DNA of 52,000 nt from Succinivibrio sp. (GCA_024693025.1 JAILLS010000009.1:1-52000), one strand, 5' to 3'; positions 28,651 to 38,673 are shown, numbered from the stretch's first letter. Made by a program: numbers and translations. Notes: a model not told the origin generated them from the sequence alone.

Positions 28651-29286
28651 ATGCAGCAGACCTTTACCTTACCTGATGATTATCTGAGCACTACACCTAA
28701 ACAGCAGCTTGAGCTGCCGGAAGGTTTTAACGGAGTTGTGCTGCATTGCTGCTGCGCGCCCTGCTCCACCGCAGTTTTAGAATGTCTGCTCTTTCATAAG
28801 CTTAAACCGCTGGTCTTTTTTTATAACCCCAATATCCACCCGCTGGATGAATATGCAAAGCGGCGGGATGAGTGGCTGGAGCTGTGCGACAAACTTAAGC
28901 TTGAGGCAGTGGTAGGAGATTATAACAAGGAAGAGTGGCTTGCCAAGGTCCGCGGACTTGAGCATGAGCCTGAACGCGGTGCACGCTGTACGGTCTGCTT
29001 TACAGAACGCCTGCTCGCTACCGCCCTCCTGGCAAAAGCGCGCGGTATATCGCATTTCACCACGACGCTTGCCACCTCGCGCTGGAAGAGCAAACCTCAG
29101 GTAGATGAGGCCGGCTTCAAGGCTGCCGCCAGCGTGCCTGAAGTTCAATACTGGGCTGAGGACTGGCGCAAAAACGGCCTGGTTGGCAGACGCTATGAAC
29201 TGGTCCGCACGATTGGTTTTTATAATCAGCAGTACTGCGGCTGTGTATTCTCGAGGACCAATCGTGCCTATCAGCCTAAAAGCTAG
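28651..29286 (+). CDS. queH: epoxyqueuosine reductase QueH
   Basis: A 211-residue QueH (DUF208) protein that reduces epoxyqueuosine to queuosine in tRNA, a non-orthologous replacement for QueG. Cysteine motifs: LHCCCAPCST near the N-terminus, CTVCFTERL in the middle, and QQYCGCVFS near the end. These four-cysteine sets bind the iron-sulfur cluster and an adjacent metal. NPNIHPLDEYAKRRDEW is also typical. I chose the ATG at 28651 with AGGAA upstream. Its stop shares CTAG with the convergent pyrE stop. Confidence 0.93.
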   Translation: MQQTFTLPDDYLSTTPKQQLELPEGFNGVVLHCCCAPCSTAVLECLLFHKLKPLVFFYNPNIHPLDEYAKRRDEWLELCDKLKLEAVVGDYNKEEWLAKVRGLEHEPERGARCTVCFTERLLATALLAKARGISHFTTTLATSRWKSKPQVDEAGFKAAASVPEVQYWAEDWRKNGLVGRRYELVRTIGFYNQQYCGCVFSRTNRAYQPKS

Positions 29287-29927
29287 GCCACGCCATACTG
29301 CTCACGATAAGCGAGCATGGCAGCTTCATGTTCAGAGAGCAGCGGAGTATCCTGAATAAAGCTGAGCAGATCATTAAAGGTGATGATGGCATGCACCTCG
29401 ATCTTAAGACTCTCCTTGACCTCCTCAATCGCCCCGCGCTGATGCTGCCCCTTCTCCATGCGGTCGAGAGCGATGAGAGCAGCCTTAAACTTTGCGCCGC
29501 ACTGTTCAATAAGCGTGGCTGACTCCCGAATGGCGGTGCCCGCAGTAATTACATCATCAATCAGTACCACCTCACCCTGCAGCGGAGTACCTACCAGCAT
29601 CCCGCCCTCGCCATGATCCTTTTTCTCCTTGCGGTTAAAGCACCAGGGCAGATTCAGATTGTGCTCATAACTTAAGGCCATCGCTGTCGCACAGGCCAGA
29701 GGAATGCCCTTATAGGCAGGACCGAACAGCACTTCGCAGTTAAGATTGGCGTTCACAAAAGCCTGTGCATAGCAGGAGCCTAAGATCTTTAAGTCATCTC
29801 CTGTACAAAAGGCGCCGGCATTAAAAAAATAGGGGCTGGTACGTCCTGACTTTAAAACAAAGCTGCCAAATTTTAACGCCCCTTTTTTTAAGGCTAATTC
29901 AATAAATTGTTTCTGATACTCGTACAT
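29283..29927 (-). CDS. pyrE: orotate phosphoribosyltransferase
   Basis: The product has 214 residues (213 in E. coli). The PRPP-binding motif VVLIDDVITAGTAIRE lies near residue 120. GPAYKGIPLA and FNRKEKKDHGEGG (flexible catalytic loop) are present. It makes orotidine monophosphate in de novo pyrimidine synthesis. AAGGAATTAC precedes the ATG. The stop codon overlaps that of convergent queH. I did not see the classic pyrE attenuator in the 250 bp upstream (29928-30176). Confidence 0.97.
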   Translation of the reverse strand: MYEYQKQFIELALKKGALKFGSFVLKSGRTSPYFFNAGAFCTGDDLKILGSCYAQAFVNANLNCEVLFGPAYKGIPLACATAMALSYEHNLNLPWCFNRKEKKDHGEGGMLVGTPLQGEVVLIDDVITAGTAIRESATLIEQCGAKFKAALIALDRMEKGQHQRGAIEEVKESLKIEVHAIITFNDLLSFIQDTPLLSEHEAAMLAYREQYGVA

Positions 29928-30079
29928 GTGTAATTCCTTGCAGTTAACCTTGTCTGATGGTACCCAGCCTGCCTGAAAAACTCCTTTGCGGTGCTCGGCC
30001 TTCTTTCATTGTACCGACAAACATGGAGTTCAGCTAGTAGCTCTGTCAAAGCCAAAGATAACAGCAGGCTCTGCACTGC

Positions 30080-30109
30080 TAGACATTCTCAGTCTCAGAT
30101 GATTATAAT
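30080..30109 (+). promoter_or_regulatory. promoter of yicC
   Basis: TAGACA (30080-30085) and TATAAT (30104-30109) are separated by 18 bp, giving a leader of about 60 nt to the yicC start. Confidence 0.65.
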
Positions 30110-30176
30110 ATAGATCAAGAATATAGCTTTATTTTAGACGCTAATTGCCAGCTGTCTACCACGCAGGAGCAAGATT

Positions 30177-31043
30177 ATGACTCAAGATATTTACAGTATG
30201 ACGGGTTCTAGTTCAAAGGTCTATGTCGGAGATGTGGCCGATTTCAGCATTGACATTACCACCGTTAACTCCCGCTATCTTGAATGCTACTTCAAACTGC
30301 CGGATGCCTTAAAGCACCTTGAATCAAAACTGCGCATTCTGGTGCAGAGTCATTTAAAGCGCGGCAAGCTCGACTGCCTCATCAGCTTTAAGGAAAACAA
30401 TACGCAGTCTCTGCAGCTGCAGACTGCCTACCTGCACAAGCTCAAGCAGAGTCTTGACACCATTACCGCCATGTTTCCAAGCTCCTCGCTCAATGCTCTG
30501 GAGCTGTTAAATTACCCGGGAGTACTGGGACAGGATGAGAAGTTTCAGGAGCATCTGGATGAGCTCATTTTAGCGAAATTTGAGCTTGGCCTGCAGGAAG
30601 TCCTAAATACCCGCAGGCTGGAAGGCGAAAAACTCGTCAAGGCTCTGCATGCCAAGCTTGATCTCATGGAGGTACAGCTTGACCTGATCCACAAGCAGCT
30701 CAGCGAGCTGGTCAGCCTCGAGCGTGAACGCCTCGTACGCAAGCTTAAGGATTTAGCTCTCAATCTTGATCCGCAGCGCCTTGAGCAGGAAGTGGTAATG
30801 GCAGCCCAGAAGAGCGACATTGCCGAGGAATATGATCGCCTGCGCGCCCATATTGCGGATACTAAAACCATCCTGCAGCAGGGTGGACAATGCGGCAAAA
30901 AACTGGATTTTCTGATGCAGGAATTCAACCGTGAGGCCAATACCATGGCCTCTAAAGCCAGCACCCTTGAGATCACCCAAATTGCTGTGGAACTCAAGGT
31001 CCTGATTGAGCAGACCCGTGAGCAGGTACAGAATCTTGAGTAA
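30177..31043 (+). CDS. yicC: YicC family endoribonuclease
   Basis: The product has 288 residues (287 in E. coli). It has the YicC N-terminal segment (MTGSSSK..., SIDITTVNSRYLECYFKLPDAL) and the DUF1732 C-terminal domain, with GKKLDFLMQEFNREANTMASK and IELKVLIEQTREQVQNLE-type ending. YicC has been linked to RNA decay of the small RNA RyhB and is conserved near gmk/rph in many proteobacteria; gmk is not adjacent here. CAGGAGC precedes the ATG. Confidence 0.95.
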   Translation: MTQDIYSMTGSSSKVYVGDVADFSIDITTVNSRYLECYFKLPDALKHLESKLRILVQSHLKRGKLDCLISFKENNTQSLQLQTAYLHKLKQSLDTITAMFPSSSLNALELLNYPGVLGQDEKFQEHLDELILAKFELGLQEVLNTRRLEGEKLVKALHAKLDLMEVQLDLIHKQLSELVSLERERLVRKLKDLALNLDPQRLEQEVVMAAQKSDIAEEYDRLRAHIADTKTILQQGGQCGKKLDFLMQEFNREANTMASKASTLEITQIAVELKVLIEQTREQVQNLE

Positions 31044-31070
31044 GCAGAGCCTCTAGCTTGCAGGGCTAAT

Positions 31071-31091
31071 AGTCTGCCTAGGAGGCAGACT
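31071..31091. terminator. hairpin between convergent yicC and ybjD
   Basis: A perfect 9-bp inverted repeat AGTCTGCCT/AGGCAGACT with a 3-nt loop lies in the 52-bp convergent gap. Neither strand has a T run, so it may stabilise or end both transcripts without being a classical intrinsic terminator. Confidence 0.45.
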
Positions 31092-31095
31092 GCAG

Positions 31096-33039
31096 TTAGA
31101 AATTATCGGCAAGCTGACTTTCGTTGAGCTTGTGGAACATGGTTCTGAACAGACGCGGCACTCCTGCAGGGCCGCGCTTTTGCATTTCATCAATTACCGC
31201 CAGGGCAAGACCTGGCTTACTCATGTGCCGAATGGCCTTATCGATAATCTTGTCGGCAGGAATACCTTTCTTGTACATCTCCCGCGTGCCGGTACAGCGT
31301 CTGAACACCTCGGCATAGCCGTTACAGTAAAGATAATGTTCAATATCCACCTGAGGGATCATATACAGACAGAGTTTGGCCTCGTCTCTGCCTACCATCG
31401 AGCGGACGACCTGCGCATATTTCTCACCGGCTTCATCCCCGTCGGTCAGCACAAAGAAGCGAATGCCTAAAAGCCTGGCGAGCTTAATCAGAGGCTGCAG
31501 GCCGCACTGAGCAAATTCCACCGGTCTGATCCCCTCGCACTGCAGGGAAATCCCCAGCAGCGCAGCTGCCTCGGAGAGCATCCAGATTTCGGTTTCACCC
31601 TCCACGAGCAGCCAGCTTCTGGCAAACAGCGTCATCGGACGATTGAGGCGAATATGGAAGGCGATGCGCCTTAAATCATCTTTAGATAAATTGTTCTCGC
31701 CAATCTTGTAGCACAGAGTGTCATAGTATTCACGCTGCAGCCGCCGCAGGGCAGACAGAGGCAGTGCCGAGAGCAGATCGCCTGAATTGGTGGTCACAAT
31801 CTTCTGCATTTTCACCCCCTCCAGCACTGACCAGAAGGACAGCAGCAGGGAAGGATGGAAGCGTGATTCGATATCCTCAAGAATAATGATGGGACTGCCT
31901 GACCAGTCAAGATGCACTCCGCCCATGGTCTGCGACACCTGACCGGCCAGCAGCGCAGCCACGAGCTTGGTCTTGTTAAACTTGGGACTTTCCAGATCGG
32001 CCTGCAGATCCTGCAGAGTTTCAAGAGAAATCGGACGGTTGACTATATCGCCGACGTTACGGGAGTTAAGTGAACCATCCTGAACCCTGGCTTTAGCGTT
32101 ATAGGCTGAAAAATATTTCTGCAGCAGCGCATTGAGCGTCTGCAGGCTGTCATGCATCTCCTGTCCGCTCAAGGCTACCCCTTCCATCAGCGGGTTAATC
32201 ATGGTATTGATCTCATCCCCCGCATTCTGCGCAGCGCCCTCCCTCACCTTCTGATTGTTCATACGGCGGTCACGCAGACGCAGCACCGGGTTCATGGCAA
32301 TCAGATACAGAAAGGTTTCCTTACGCACCTTGGGAAATGGATTGCCGCGTTTATCCAGCAGTTCATGCACGGTGCTGAACCTGCCATCCACATAACGCGC
32401 GCTCACTCTATAGTGAATGCGGTACAGGCCATCTGAGCCATAGAACCAGTAAGGCTGCACCAGCGGCTCGAGGATGTTCTCATCGCCGATATCTGATTCT
32501 CGGAAAATCAGGGAGATCTCAATGTGATCTGCCTTGGTCGAAAAAACGCCGGCGCTAAGCTCTGTGGTCTGATGGAGACCATCCCCCTGGCTTTTACGGG
32601 CCTTGAGATTGGCCAGATACTGCTGATGCCGCAGGAGACTTGATTCCTGATGAGAAAAATGACGTTTGCCAAAATACAGAGGCGGACGACTCAGACTGCC
32701 CTCATGAACTAAATTAGGCAGTTTGGCCGGGCCTGCAGCTCTGCGCTTATTGGAACCGGGCCTGCGTGCTGGCGCTAAGCCTGCTGACTTAGGCTCAAGC
32801 TCAGCAGTTGAGGTAACCTCACTTACCGTCTCGCCGAACAGAGGTACCGGGACATAGAGATCTTTAGGCGCGAATTCACAGAGCACATTGCCGCGCCCGA
32901 GCACCATCCACAGCGCACGCAACAGAGAGGTTTTACCCCAGGAGTTCTCGCCGATAAGCACGGTGCTGCCAGGCTCAAAATCTATTTTTAAATGTCTGAT
33001 CCCGCGAAAATTATGGACCTCTGCGCCCTCTAAAAACAT
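31096..33039 (-). CDS. ybjD: OLD-family ATP-dependent endonuclease (YbjD-like)
   Basis: A 647-residue ATPase-TOPRIM nuclease. The ABC-type ATPase begins EVHNFRGIRHLKIDF and has Walker A GENSWGKTS (about 32-40). Walker B is IIILEDIESRFHPSLLL. The TOPRIM domain has LLVEGETEIW and LTDGDEAGEKYA, the acidic catalytic clusters. It looks orthologous to E. coli YbjD (552 aa) but carries roughly 100 extra residues, low-complexity and basic, between about residues 70 and 170. OLD nucleases act on DNA, some in phage defence, but the YbjD role is unclear. It lies 14 bp after cysS, so they are probably co-transcribed. Confidence 0.85.
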   Translation of the reverse strand: MFLEGAEVHNFRGIRHLKIDFEPGSTVLIGENSWGKTSLLRALWMVLGRGNVLCEFAPKDLYVPVPLFGETVSEVTSTAELEPKSAGLAPARRPGSNKRRAAGPAKLPNLVHEGSLSRPPLYFGKRHFSHQESSLLRHQQYLANLKARKSQGDGLHQTTELSAGVFSTKADHIEISLIFRESDIGDENILEPLVQPYWFYGSDGLYRIHYRVSARYVDGRFSTVHELLDKRGNPFPKVRKETFLYLIAMNPVLRLRDRRMNNQKVREGAAQNAGDEINTMINPLMEGVALSGQEMHDSLQTLNALLQKYFSAYNAKARVQDGSLNSRNVGDIVNRPISLETLQDLQADLESPKFNKTKLVAALLAGQVSQTMGGVHLDWSGSPIIILEDIESRFHPSLLLSFWSVLEGVKMQKIVTTNSGDLLSALPLSALRRLQREYYDTLCYKIGENNLSKDDLRRIAFHIRLNRPMTLFARSWLLVEGETEIWMLSEAAALLGISLQCEGIRPVEFAQCGLQPLIKLARLLGIRFFVLTDGDEAGEKYAQVVRSMVGRDEAKLCLYMIPQVDIEHYLYCNGYAEVFRRCTGTREMYKKGIPADKIIDKAIRHMSKPGLALAVIDEMQKRGPAGVPRLFRTMFHKLNESQLADNF

Positions 33040-33053
33040 GCAGATTACCTTCT

Positions 33054-34430
33054 TCAGACCCGATGCCAGGTAGTTCCCTGAGGACCATCCTCAAGCTCTA
33101 TCCCCATGCTCTTAAGTTTATCTCGGGCCTCGTCTGCCTTGGCCCAGTCGCGCGCGGCACGGGCTTCCTTACGCTGCAGAATCAGAGCTTCTATAAGCTC
33201 AGTCTCATCAGCTTCTGCTCCTGCACCGCCCTGCAGGAATTTGGCAGGATCCTGCTGCAGGATACCCAGCACTCCGCCCAGCTGCTTGAGTCTTCCGGCA
33301 TACTGCTGAGCTGCCAAAGGCTCTGCCTTGTTGGCAAGCTTGGCCAGATCAAACAGTACCGCCAGTGCCCCCGGTGTATTAAAGTCATCATCCATATAAT
33401 CACAGAAGCTCTTGACGTACTCATCTTCACCGCTAGGTTCAGAGATCCCCTGTACGTCGCGCAGAGTGGTATATAGTCGGCTTAATGAGGCTCTGGCCTT
33501 GTCCAGATTCTCCTTGCTGTAATTCAGAGCGCTGCGGTACTGACCTGACATCAGGAAGAAACGGGTCGTCTCGGCATCATATTCCTTGAGCACATCGCGG
33601 ATCGTGAAGAAATTGTTCAGGGACTTGGACATCTTCTCCTCATTGATCATCACCATGCCTGAATGCATCCAGTAATTGACATAAGGAGTATGGAAAGCAC
33701 AGCAGCTTTGGGCTATTTCGTTCTCATGATGCGGGAAAATCAGATCTGAGCCGCCGCCATGGATATCAAAGTGCTCACCCAGATATTTGCTGTTCATCGC
33801 CGAGCATTCGATATGCCAGCCAGGCCTCCCTTCGCCCCAGGGAGAAGTCCAGGCCGGCTCCCCCGGTTTGGATTTTTTCCACAGCACAAAGTCCAGAGGA
33901 TTATGCTTGCTCTTTTCCACCTCGATTCTGGCGCCTGCCTGCAGGTCCTCAAGACGCTGTCCGGAAAGCGCTCCGTACTGAGGGAAGGAATCGATCTTGA
34001 AGATCACATCTCCGTTGTCAGCAAGATACGCGTGTCCCGTCTGCATCAGCTTGTCCACCAGGGCAATGATTTCAGGGATATTCTCGGTAGCCTTTGGCTC
34101 TAAATCCGGTCTTAAAATATTGAGACTGTCAAAATCTTTATGCATCTCAACAATATACTGCTCAGCCAGATCATGGGCACTCATCTTTTTTTCGGCAGCC
34201 CTTCTGATGATCTTATCGTCAATATCCGTAATATTGCGGATATATTTGACCTCATAGCCGCGATAACGCAGATAACGCACAATAACATCAAAATTCACGA
34301 AGGTTCTGGCATGTCCGATATGACAGAGATCATAGACGGTAACTCCGCAGACATAGAGTCCGATTTTGCCTGGGATTAAGGGTTTAAATTCCTGTTTCTG
34401 TTTTGTTAATGAATTGTGAATTTTAAGCAT
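33054..34430 (-). CDS. cysS: cysteinyl-tRNA synthetase
   Basis: A class I synthetase of 458 residues (461 in E. coli). The HIGH motif is CHIGHARTF (about 35-43) and the KMSKS loop [12 protein letters not shown] (about 265). The zinc ligands include the Cys in YVCGVTVYD and GWHIECSAM. It charges tRNA-Cys. It is divergent from ppiB, the same pairing as in E. coli. Confidence 0.98.
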   Translation of the reverse strand: MLKIHNSLTKQKQEFKPLIPGKIGLYVCGVTVYDLCHIGHARTFVNFDVIVRYLRYRGYEVKYIRNITDIDDKIIRRAAEKKMSAHDLAEQYIVEMHKDFDSLNILRPDLEPKATENIPEIIALVDKLMQTGHAYLADNGDVIFKIDSFPQYGALSGQRLEDLQAGARIEVEKSKHNPLDFVLWKKSKPGEPAWTSPWGEGRPGWHIECSAMNSKYLGEHFDIHGGGSDLIFPHHENEIAQSCCAFHTPYVNYWMHSGMVMINEEKMSKSLNNFFTIRDVLKEYDAETTRFFLMSGQYRSALNYSKENLDKARASLSRLYTTLRDVQGISEPSGEDEYVKSFCDYMDDDFNTPGALAVLFDLAKLANKAEPLAAQQYAGRLKQLGGVLGILQQDPAKFLQGGAGAEADETELIEALILQRKEARAARDWAKADEARDKLKSMGIELEDGPQGTTWHRV

Positions 34431-34618
34431 AACTAACCTTTTTGATATGTTTTAGCTTAATTCTAAAGCAAAACCAGGCTCTATGCTTAACTGTCCGCAA
34501 GAAAAGCCCGTTTAACTCATGGTTGGTCACGTCGCTTAAGGCTTGCGCTCGTGAAACTTAACCGCTTAAGGATTTTGTGTATAATGAGGATAGATTTTTG
34601 CTTTGCAAGGAAATAAAT

Positions 34619-35122
34619 ATGTCTACAGTTAAACTTGAAACAAGTCTCGGTGAAATTTTAATTAAACTTAACGAGGAAAAGGCGCCTAAAACCTGTGAAA
34701 ACTTTTTAAAATACGTCAGGGAAGGCTTTTACGAGGGCACTATTTTTCATCGGGTGATCAAAGGTTTTATGATTCAGGGCGGCGGACTGGATGCTGATCT
34801 CAAGGAAAAGAAGAATGGCGATCCGATCAAAAATGAAGCTGACAATGGGCTTAAGAATGATAAAGGCACCATCGCCATGGCCCGCACTCCTGATCCTCAT
34901 TCTGCCACCTCTCAGTTCTTTATCAATACTGTGGATAATGATTTTCTCAACTTCCGCTCTGCTGATGTAGACGGATATGGATACTGCGTCTTTGGTGAGG
35001 TGGTAGAGGGTATGGATATTGTCGAGAAGATCGAGGGCGTTAAAACCGCCACCAGATCCTTCTATCGCGATGTGCCCAAGGAAACCATCACCATTCTTAA
35101 GGCATCCGTAGTCGAGGAATAA
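34619..35122 (+). CDS. ppiB: cytoplasmic peptidyl-prolyl isomerase (cyclophilin B)
   Basis: A cyclophilin of 167 residues (164 in E. coli PpiB). The active-site segments [13 protein letters not shown] (catalytic Arg), [17 protein letters not shown] and [14 protein letters not shown] are conserved. No signal peptide is seen, so it is cytoplasmic. I use the ATG at 34619 with AAGGA upstream. A TATAAT at 34580-34585 is the likely -10. Two copies of CGCTTAAGG (34533-34541 and 34563-34571, 30 bp apart) flank the -35 zone. Confidence 0.96.
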   Translation: MSTVKLETSLGEILIKLNEEKAPKTCENFLKYVREGFYEGTIFHRVIKGFMIQGGGLDADLKEKKNGDPIKNEADNGLKNDKGTIAMARTPDPHSATSQFFINTVDNDFLNFRSADVDGYGYCVFGEVVEGMDIVEKIEGVKTATRSFYRDVPKETITILKASVVEE

Positions 35123-35140
35123 AATCAAGAAGAGGGACTC

Positions 35141-35875
35141 ATGTCTACATATATCATTGCCGATCTCCATCTCAATGCAGACAACCCGGTGCTGGTGAAA
35201 GCCTTCGAGTGCTTTTACAATCGCCTGCTGATGAACGACAGGCTGATTATTGCAGGAGATCTCTTTGATTTCTTTGTAGGACTTGATCCTGAGGATAAGA
35301 TTCAGCAGCAGATCCGCACTATCATCAGATCTGCTGCCGCACGCGGTATTCAGACCTTTTTTCAGTGCGGCAACCGCGATTTTCTCATCGATAAGAAGGC
35401 AGCGGACTTTTTTCACATGCGTCTTCTGCCTGAGTTTTATGTGGTGGCCACCAAAAACGGCTCGGCCCTGCTGCTGCATGGAGATCAGCTCTGTCTGAAC
35501 GATCGCAGTTTTCAGCGCTTCCGCACGCTCTCCAAAAACCGGCTGCTCCGCTTTATCTTTCTGCATCTGCCGCTGAAGACCCGCAGAAACATTGCCATTA
35601 AGCTGCGCAAAAAAAGTCTGGCGCTCGCTGATGAGCGCGATCGCTCACCGCAGATCTACGGTTTGGCCAAGGCCGCGGCCGAGCAGTGTCTCAAGCGGAC
35701 CAAAACCAAAATTCTCATCCATGGACATTTTCACAAATTCGGTCCCCACCAGGGAGAGTTTGGCGAGTTTACCTATCGCTTCGCTCTGGGCTCCTGGGAG
35801 ACTCATTTCAGCTATGTCCGCTGTGATCGCCAGCATTTAGAACTGGTGCAGAAGCCGCTTGACAAGCTCTTCTAG
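35141..35875 (+). CDS. lpxH: UDP-2,3-diacylglucosamine hydrolase
   Basis: A calcineurin-like phosphoesterase of 244 residues (240 in E. coli) that makes lipid X in lipid A synthesis. The metal-binding motifs run in order: IADLHLNA, GDLFDFFVG, GNRDFL, LLHGDQLC and HGHFHK. It lies 18 bp after ppiB, the E. coli arrangement. Its TAG stop shares CTAG with the convergent polA stop. Confidence 0.97.
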   Translation: MSTYIIADLHLNADNPVLVKAFECFYNRLLMNDRLIIAGDLFDFFVGLDPEDKIQQQIRTIIRSAAARGIQTFFQCGNRDFLIDKKAADFFHMRLLPEFYVVATKNGSALLLHGDQLCLNDRSFQRFRTLSKNRLLRFIFLHLPLKTRRNIAIKLRKKSLALADERDRSPQIYGLAKAAAEQCLKRTKTKILIHGHFHKFGPHQGEFGEFTYRFALGSWETHFSYVRCDRQHLELVQKPLDKLF

Positions 35876-38673
35876 TGAGCATCTCCCCAGTTATCCGCAA
35901 TCCCCACGCTGACGGTCAGAGGTACCTTGAGAGTATAGATCTGCTCCATAATCTGCCTGATCTGCTCTGCTGCCTGCTCTAAAAAGTCATCCTTTACCTC
36001 AAACACCAGCTCATCATGCACCTGCATGGTCATTCTGACCGTATCCTGCGGCAGAGTCTGAATCCAGGCATCAATCTTGATCATCGCCGCCTTAATCAGA
36101 TCTGCGGCACTGCCCTGCATCGGAGCATTGATGGCAGCCCTCTCGGCCGCCTTCTGCCGCACAGGATTGGGGTCATGAATGGTCGGCACGCTTACCGCTC
36201 TGCCCATGATCGTGCGCACCTCGCCATGCTGACGCACATATTCCTTGGTCTTTTCCATATAGGCCTTGACCTTAGGATAGCGGGCAAAATAGGTTTTAAT
36301 ATAGTTGACTGCCTCCTCATTAGACATATTGGTCTGCCGGCGCAGACCAAACGCGCCCATGCCGTACATCAGCCCGAAGTTGGTGGCCTTGGCATGCGAA
36401 CGCTCCTGGGCGGTCACACTTTCAAGCGGTTTGCCTAAAACCTCAGCCGCCGTAGCCCTGTGAATATCATAGCCGGCCTGAAAAGCCTTGATGAGTCCGG
36501 GATCTGCGGCAATATGCGCGATAAGACGCAGCTCGATCTGAGAATAGTCAGCCGAGAGGATGCGGTAATGAGGCGGCGCCGCAAACGCCGTGCGGATGAG
36601 GCGGCCCTCCTCGGTGCGGACAGGAATATTCTGCAGATTAGGATCAGAGCTTGATAATCTGCCTGTAATCGTACCTGACTGATTGAAGGAGGTATGGATA
36701 CGGCCCGTCCTGTTCGAAATCAGCGTAGGCAGCTTTTCCGTATAGGTGGACATGAGTTTGCTCAGCTCTCTGAAGCGCAGCACCAGATTGGCAATATCGT
36801 ACTGCGGTGCGATGGCCTGTAAAATCTCCTCCGCGGTAGAATAGGCCGTGCCGGCCTTATGCTTCTTAGGATAAGGAATGCCCAGTTTGGTAAAGAGAAT
36901 GTTGGAGAGCTGCAGAGGCGAGGCAATATTAAACTGCTCGCCTGCTGAGGTAAAGATATCCGCTCTGACCTGCTCAAGCTTCTGCCCAAGCTCCCTGTTC
37001 TGCTGTGCGAGGATCTGTCCGTCCACATAGGTACCCACGCTTTCCATATGCAGGAGCACATTGAGCAGCGGTCTTTCCAGGTTCTCATAGACCAGCATAC
37101 GCTCTACGTCTGCCTGCAGCAGCGGCAGGAGTCTTAGATACAGGCGCAGAGTCACCTCGCTGTCCTCACCTGAATAGGCAGCGGCCTGCTCCACATTTAC
37201 CTCAGAAAAATTCAGCTTCTGCCGTTTGCCTGTCACCTCTTCATAGGTAATATTCTGATAATTAAGATATTTAAGGCAGAGATCGTCCAGTGAGAGCTTC
37301 TGACCAGAATCCAGAACATGCGCCATCAGCATGGTATCGTCGACCTGACGATCTAAATCACAGCCCTGAAAATGCAGGACCAGCAGATCAAATTTCAGAT
37401 TATGCCCAACCAGCGTGAGACTTGTACGTCTTAACTGCGGCAGAAGCTTTGACTGAATACTGCCAAGCGGCAGCTGAGGCGGCACCTCCATGCCCACATG
37501 GTTTAAAGGAATATAGTAACCCTCCCCTTCCTTAACGGCACAGGAGATCCCTACCAGCACACATTCCTCGGGACGCAGAGAACTGGTCTCGGTATCAAGC
37601 GCCGCCACCTCACTCTTAGCAAGCACCTGACATAAGGCATCAAGCTGCTCTTCTGTATTGACGAGCTTGAACACGGTCCTGCGCGTCTGATAAGTGTCAG
37701 TCTGCAGAGCTTCAGAGGCAGGTACTGCAAAAGCCCTGCTCTCTTGAGACTCAGCTGCACCCGGCGTCTCACTCACAGGCGCAGGCTTATTGTCTAACTC
37801 CTTGAGCATGCGGGTAAATTCAAGCTCGGTATACAGTGCCCGCAGCTTCTCATAGTCAGCTTCAGGTACCTTAAGTTCTGCAATGGCGTACGGCAGCGGC
37901 ACGTCAGTTTTAATGGTGGCAAGACGGTAGGATAATTCTATCTCCGGCAGCGCTGCCAGAAACTTTGGAGCAAAGGTTTTGGCGCCTCTGAAGGAGAGGG
38001 TGGCGATTTTCTCAGGAGCTTCTTTAAGCGCGGCAACCCCGCCGATGCCGGTAAGCAGGGCGGTCACGGTTTTCTCACCGGCGCCTTTCATGCCCGGAAT
38101 ATTATCTGAGGTATCACCTAAAATGGCCAGATAATCGATGATAAGCTCTGGCGGCACACCATATTTTTTCAGCACGCCCTCTCGATCATAATGAGCTTCG
38201 TGAACATCCTTCATGGTGTCATACAGGCTGACCTTATCATTGACCAGCTGCGCTAAGTCCTTATCGCCCGTGCAGATGACGGTATCAAGTCCTAATCTGG
38301 TCGCCTCCACACTATAGGAGCCGAGCACATCATCAGCCTCCACCCCTGGCACACTCACCACCGGAAGTCCCAGAGCTTCCACCAGTTTATGGATATTGTC
38401 TATCTGCTGCTTCAGCTCATCAGGCATCGGAGGACGATTGGCCTTATAGTCAGGATAAAGCTCCGCTCTGAAGCTCTTACCCTTGGCATCAAAAACACAG
38501 AGCATCGCGCTGTGAGGGTACTCAAGCTTCAGCTTGTTGAGCATGCGGGCAATGATCAGCGTAGCTCCGGTCGGAACACCGGCACGGGTTGTCATGGAGC
38601 CCTTGGCGGCATAAAAGGCTCGATATAGAAAAGATGAACCATCAATCAGAATTAAAGGGCTTTGTTCCTGCAT
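35872..38673 (-). CDS. polA: DNA polymerase I
   Basis: The product has 933 residues (928 in E. coli) with all three domains. The 5' nuclease starts LILIDGSSFLYRAFYA. The 3'-5' exonuclease has DTETSSL (about 360), GHNLKFDL and YSGEDSEVTLRLY, so all proofreading acidic residues look intact. The polymerase has motif A SADYSQIELR, motif B KATNFGLMYGMGAFG (Phe at the position of E. coli F762) and motif C MQVHDELVFEV. It acts in repair and Okazaki fragment processing. A minus-strand TACAAT in the upstream gap may be its -10. Confidence 0.98.
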   Translation of the reverse strand: MQEQSPLILIDGSSFLYRAFYAAKGSMTTRAGVPTGATLIIARMLNKLKLEYPHSAMLCVFDAKGKSFRAELYPDYKANRPPMPDELKQQIDNIHKLVEALGLPVVSVPGVEADDVLGSYSVEATRLGLDTVICTGDKDLAQLVNDKVSLYDTMKDVHEAHYDREGVLKKYGVPPELIIDYLAILGDTSDNIPGMKGAGEKTVTALLTGIGGVAALKEAPEKIATLSFRGAKTFAPKFLAALPEIELSYRLATIKTDVPLPYAIAELKVPEADYEKLRALYTELEFTRMLKELDNKPAPVSETPGAAESQESRAFAVPASEALQTDTYQTRRTVFKLVNTEEQLDALCQVLAKSEVAALDTETSSLRPEECVLVGISCAVKEGEGYYIPLNHVGMEVPPQLPLGSIQSKLLPQLRRTSLTLVGHNLKFDLLVLHFQGCDLDRQVDDTMLMAHVLDSGQKLSLDDLCLKYLNYQNITYEEVTGKRQKLNFSEVNVEQAAAYSGEDSEVTLRLYLRLLPLLQADVERMLVYENLERPLLNVLLHMESVGTYVDGQILAQQNRELGQKLEQVRADIFTSAGEQFNIASPLQLSNILFTKLGIPYPKKHKAGTAYSTAEEILQAIAPQYDIANLVLRFRELSKLMSTYTEKLPTLISNRTGRIHTSFNQSGTITGRLSSSDPNLQNIPVRTEEGRLIRTAFAAPPHYRILSADYSQIELRLIAHIAADPGLIKAFQAGYDIHRATAAEVLGKPLESVTAQERSHAKATNFGLMYGMGAFGLRRQTNMSNEEAVNYIKTYFARYPKVKAYMEKTKEYVRQHGEVRTIMGRAVSVPTIHDPNPVRQKAAERAAINAPMQGSAADLIKAAMIKIDAWIQTLPQDTVRMTMQVHDELVFEVKDDFLEQAAEQIRQIMEQIYTLKVPLTVSVGIADNWGDAH

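Noticed and set aside
34706-35566. 286-codon open frame antisense to ppiB and lpxH
   Set aside because: It lies opposite two clearly recognised genes, shows no family motif and looks like a codon-bias shadow.
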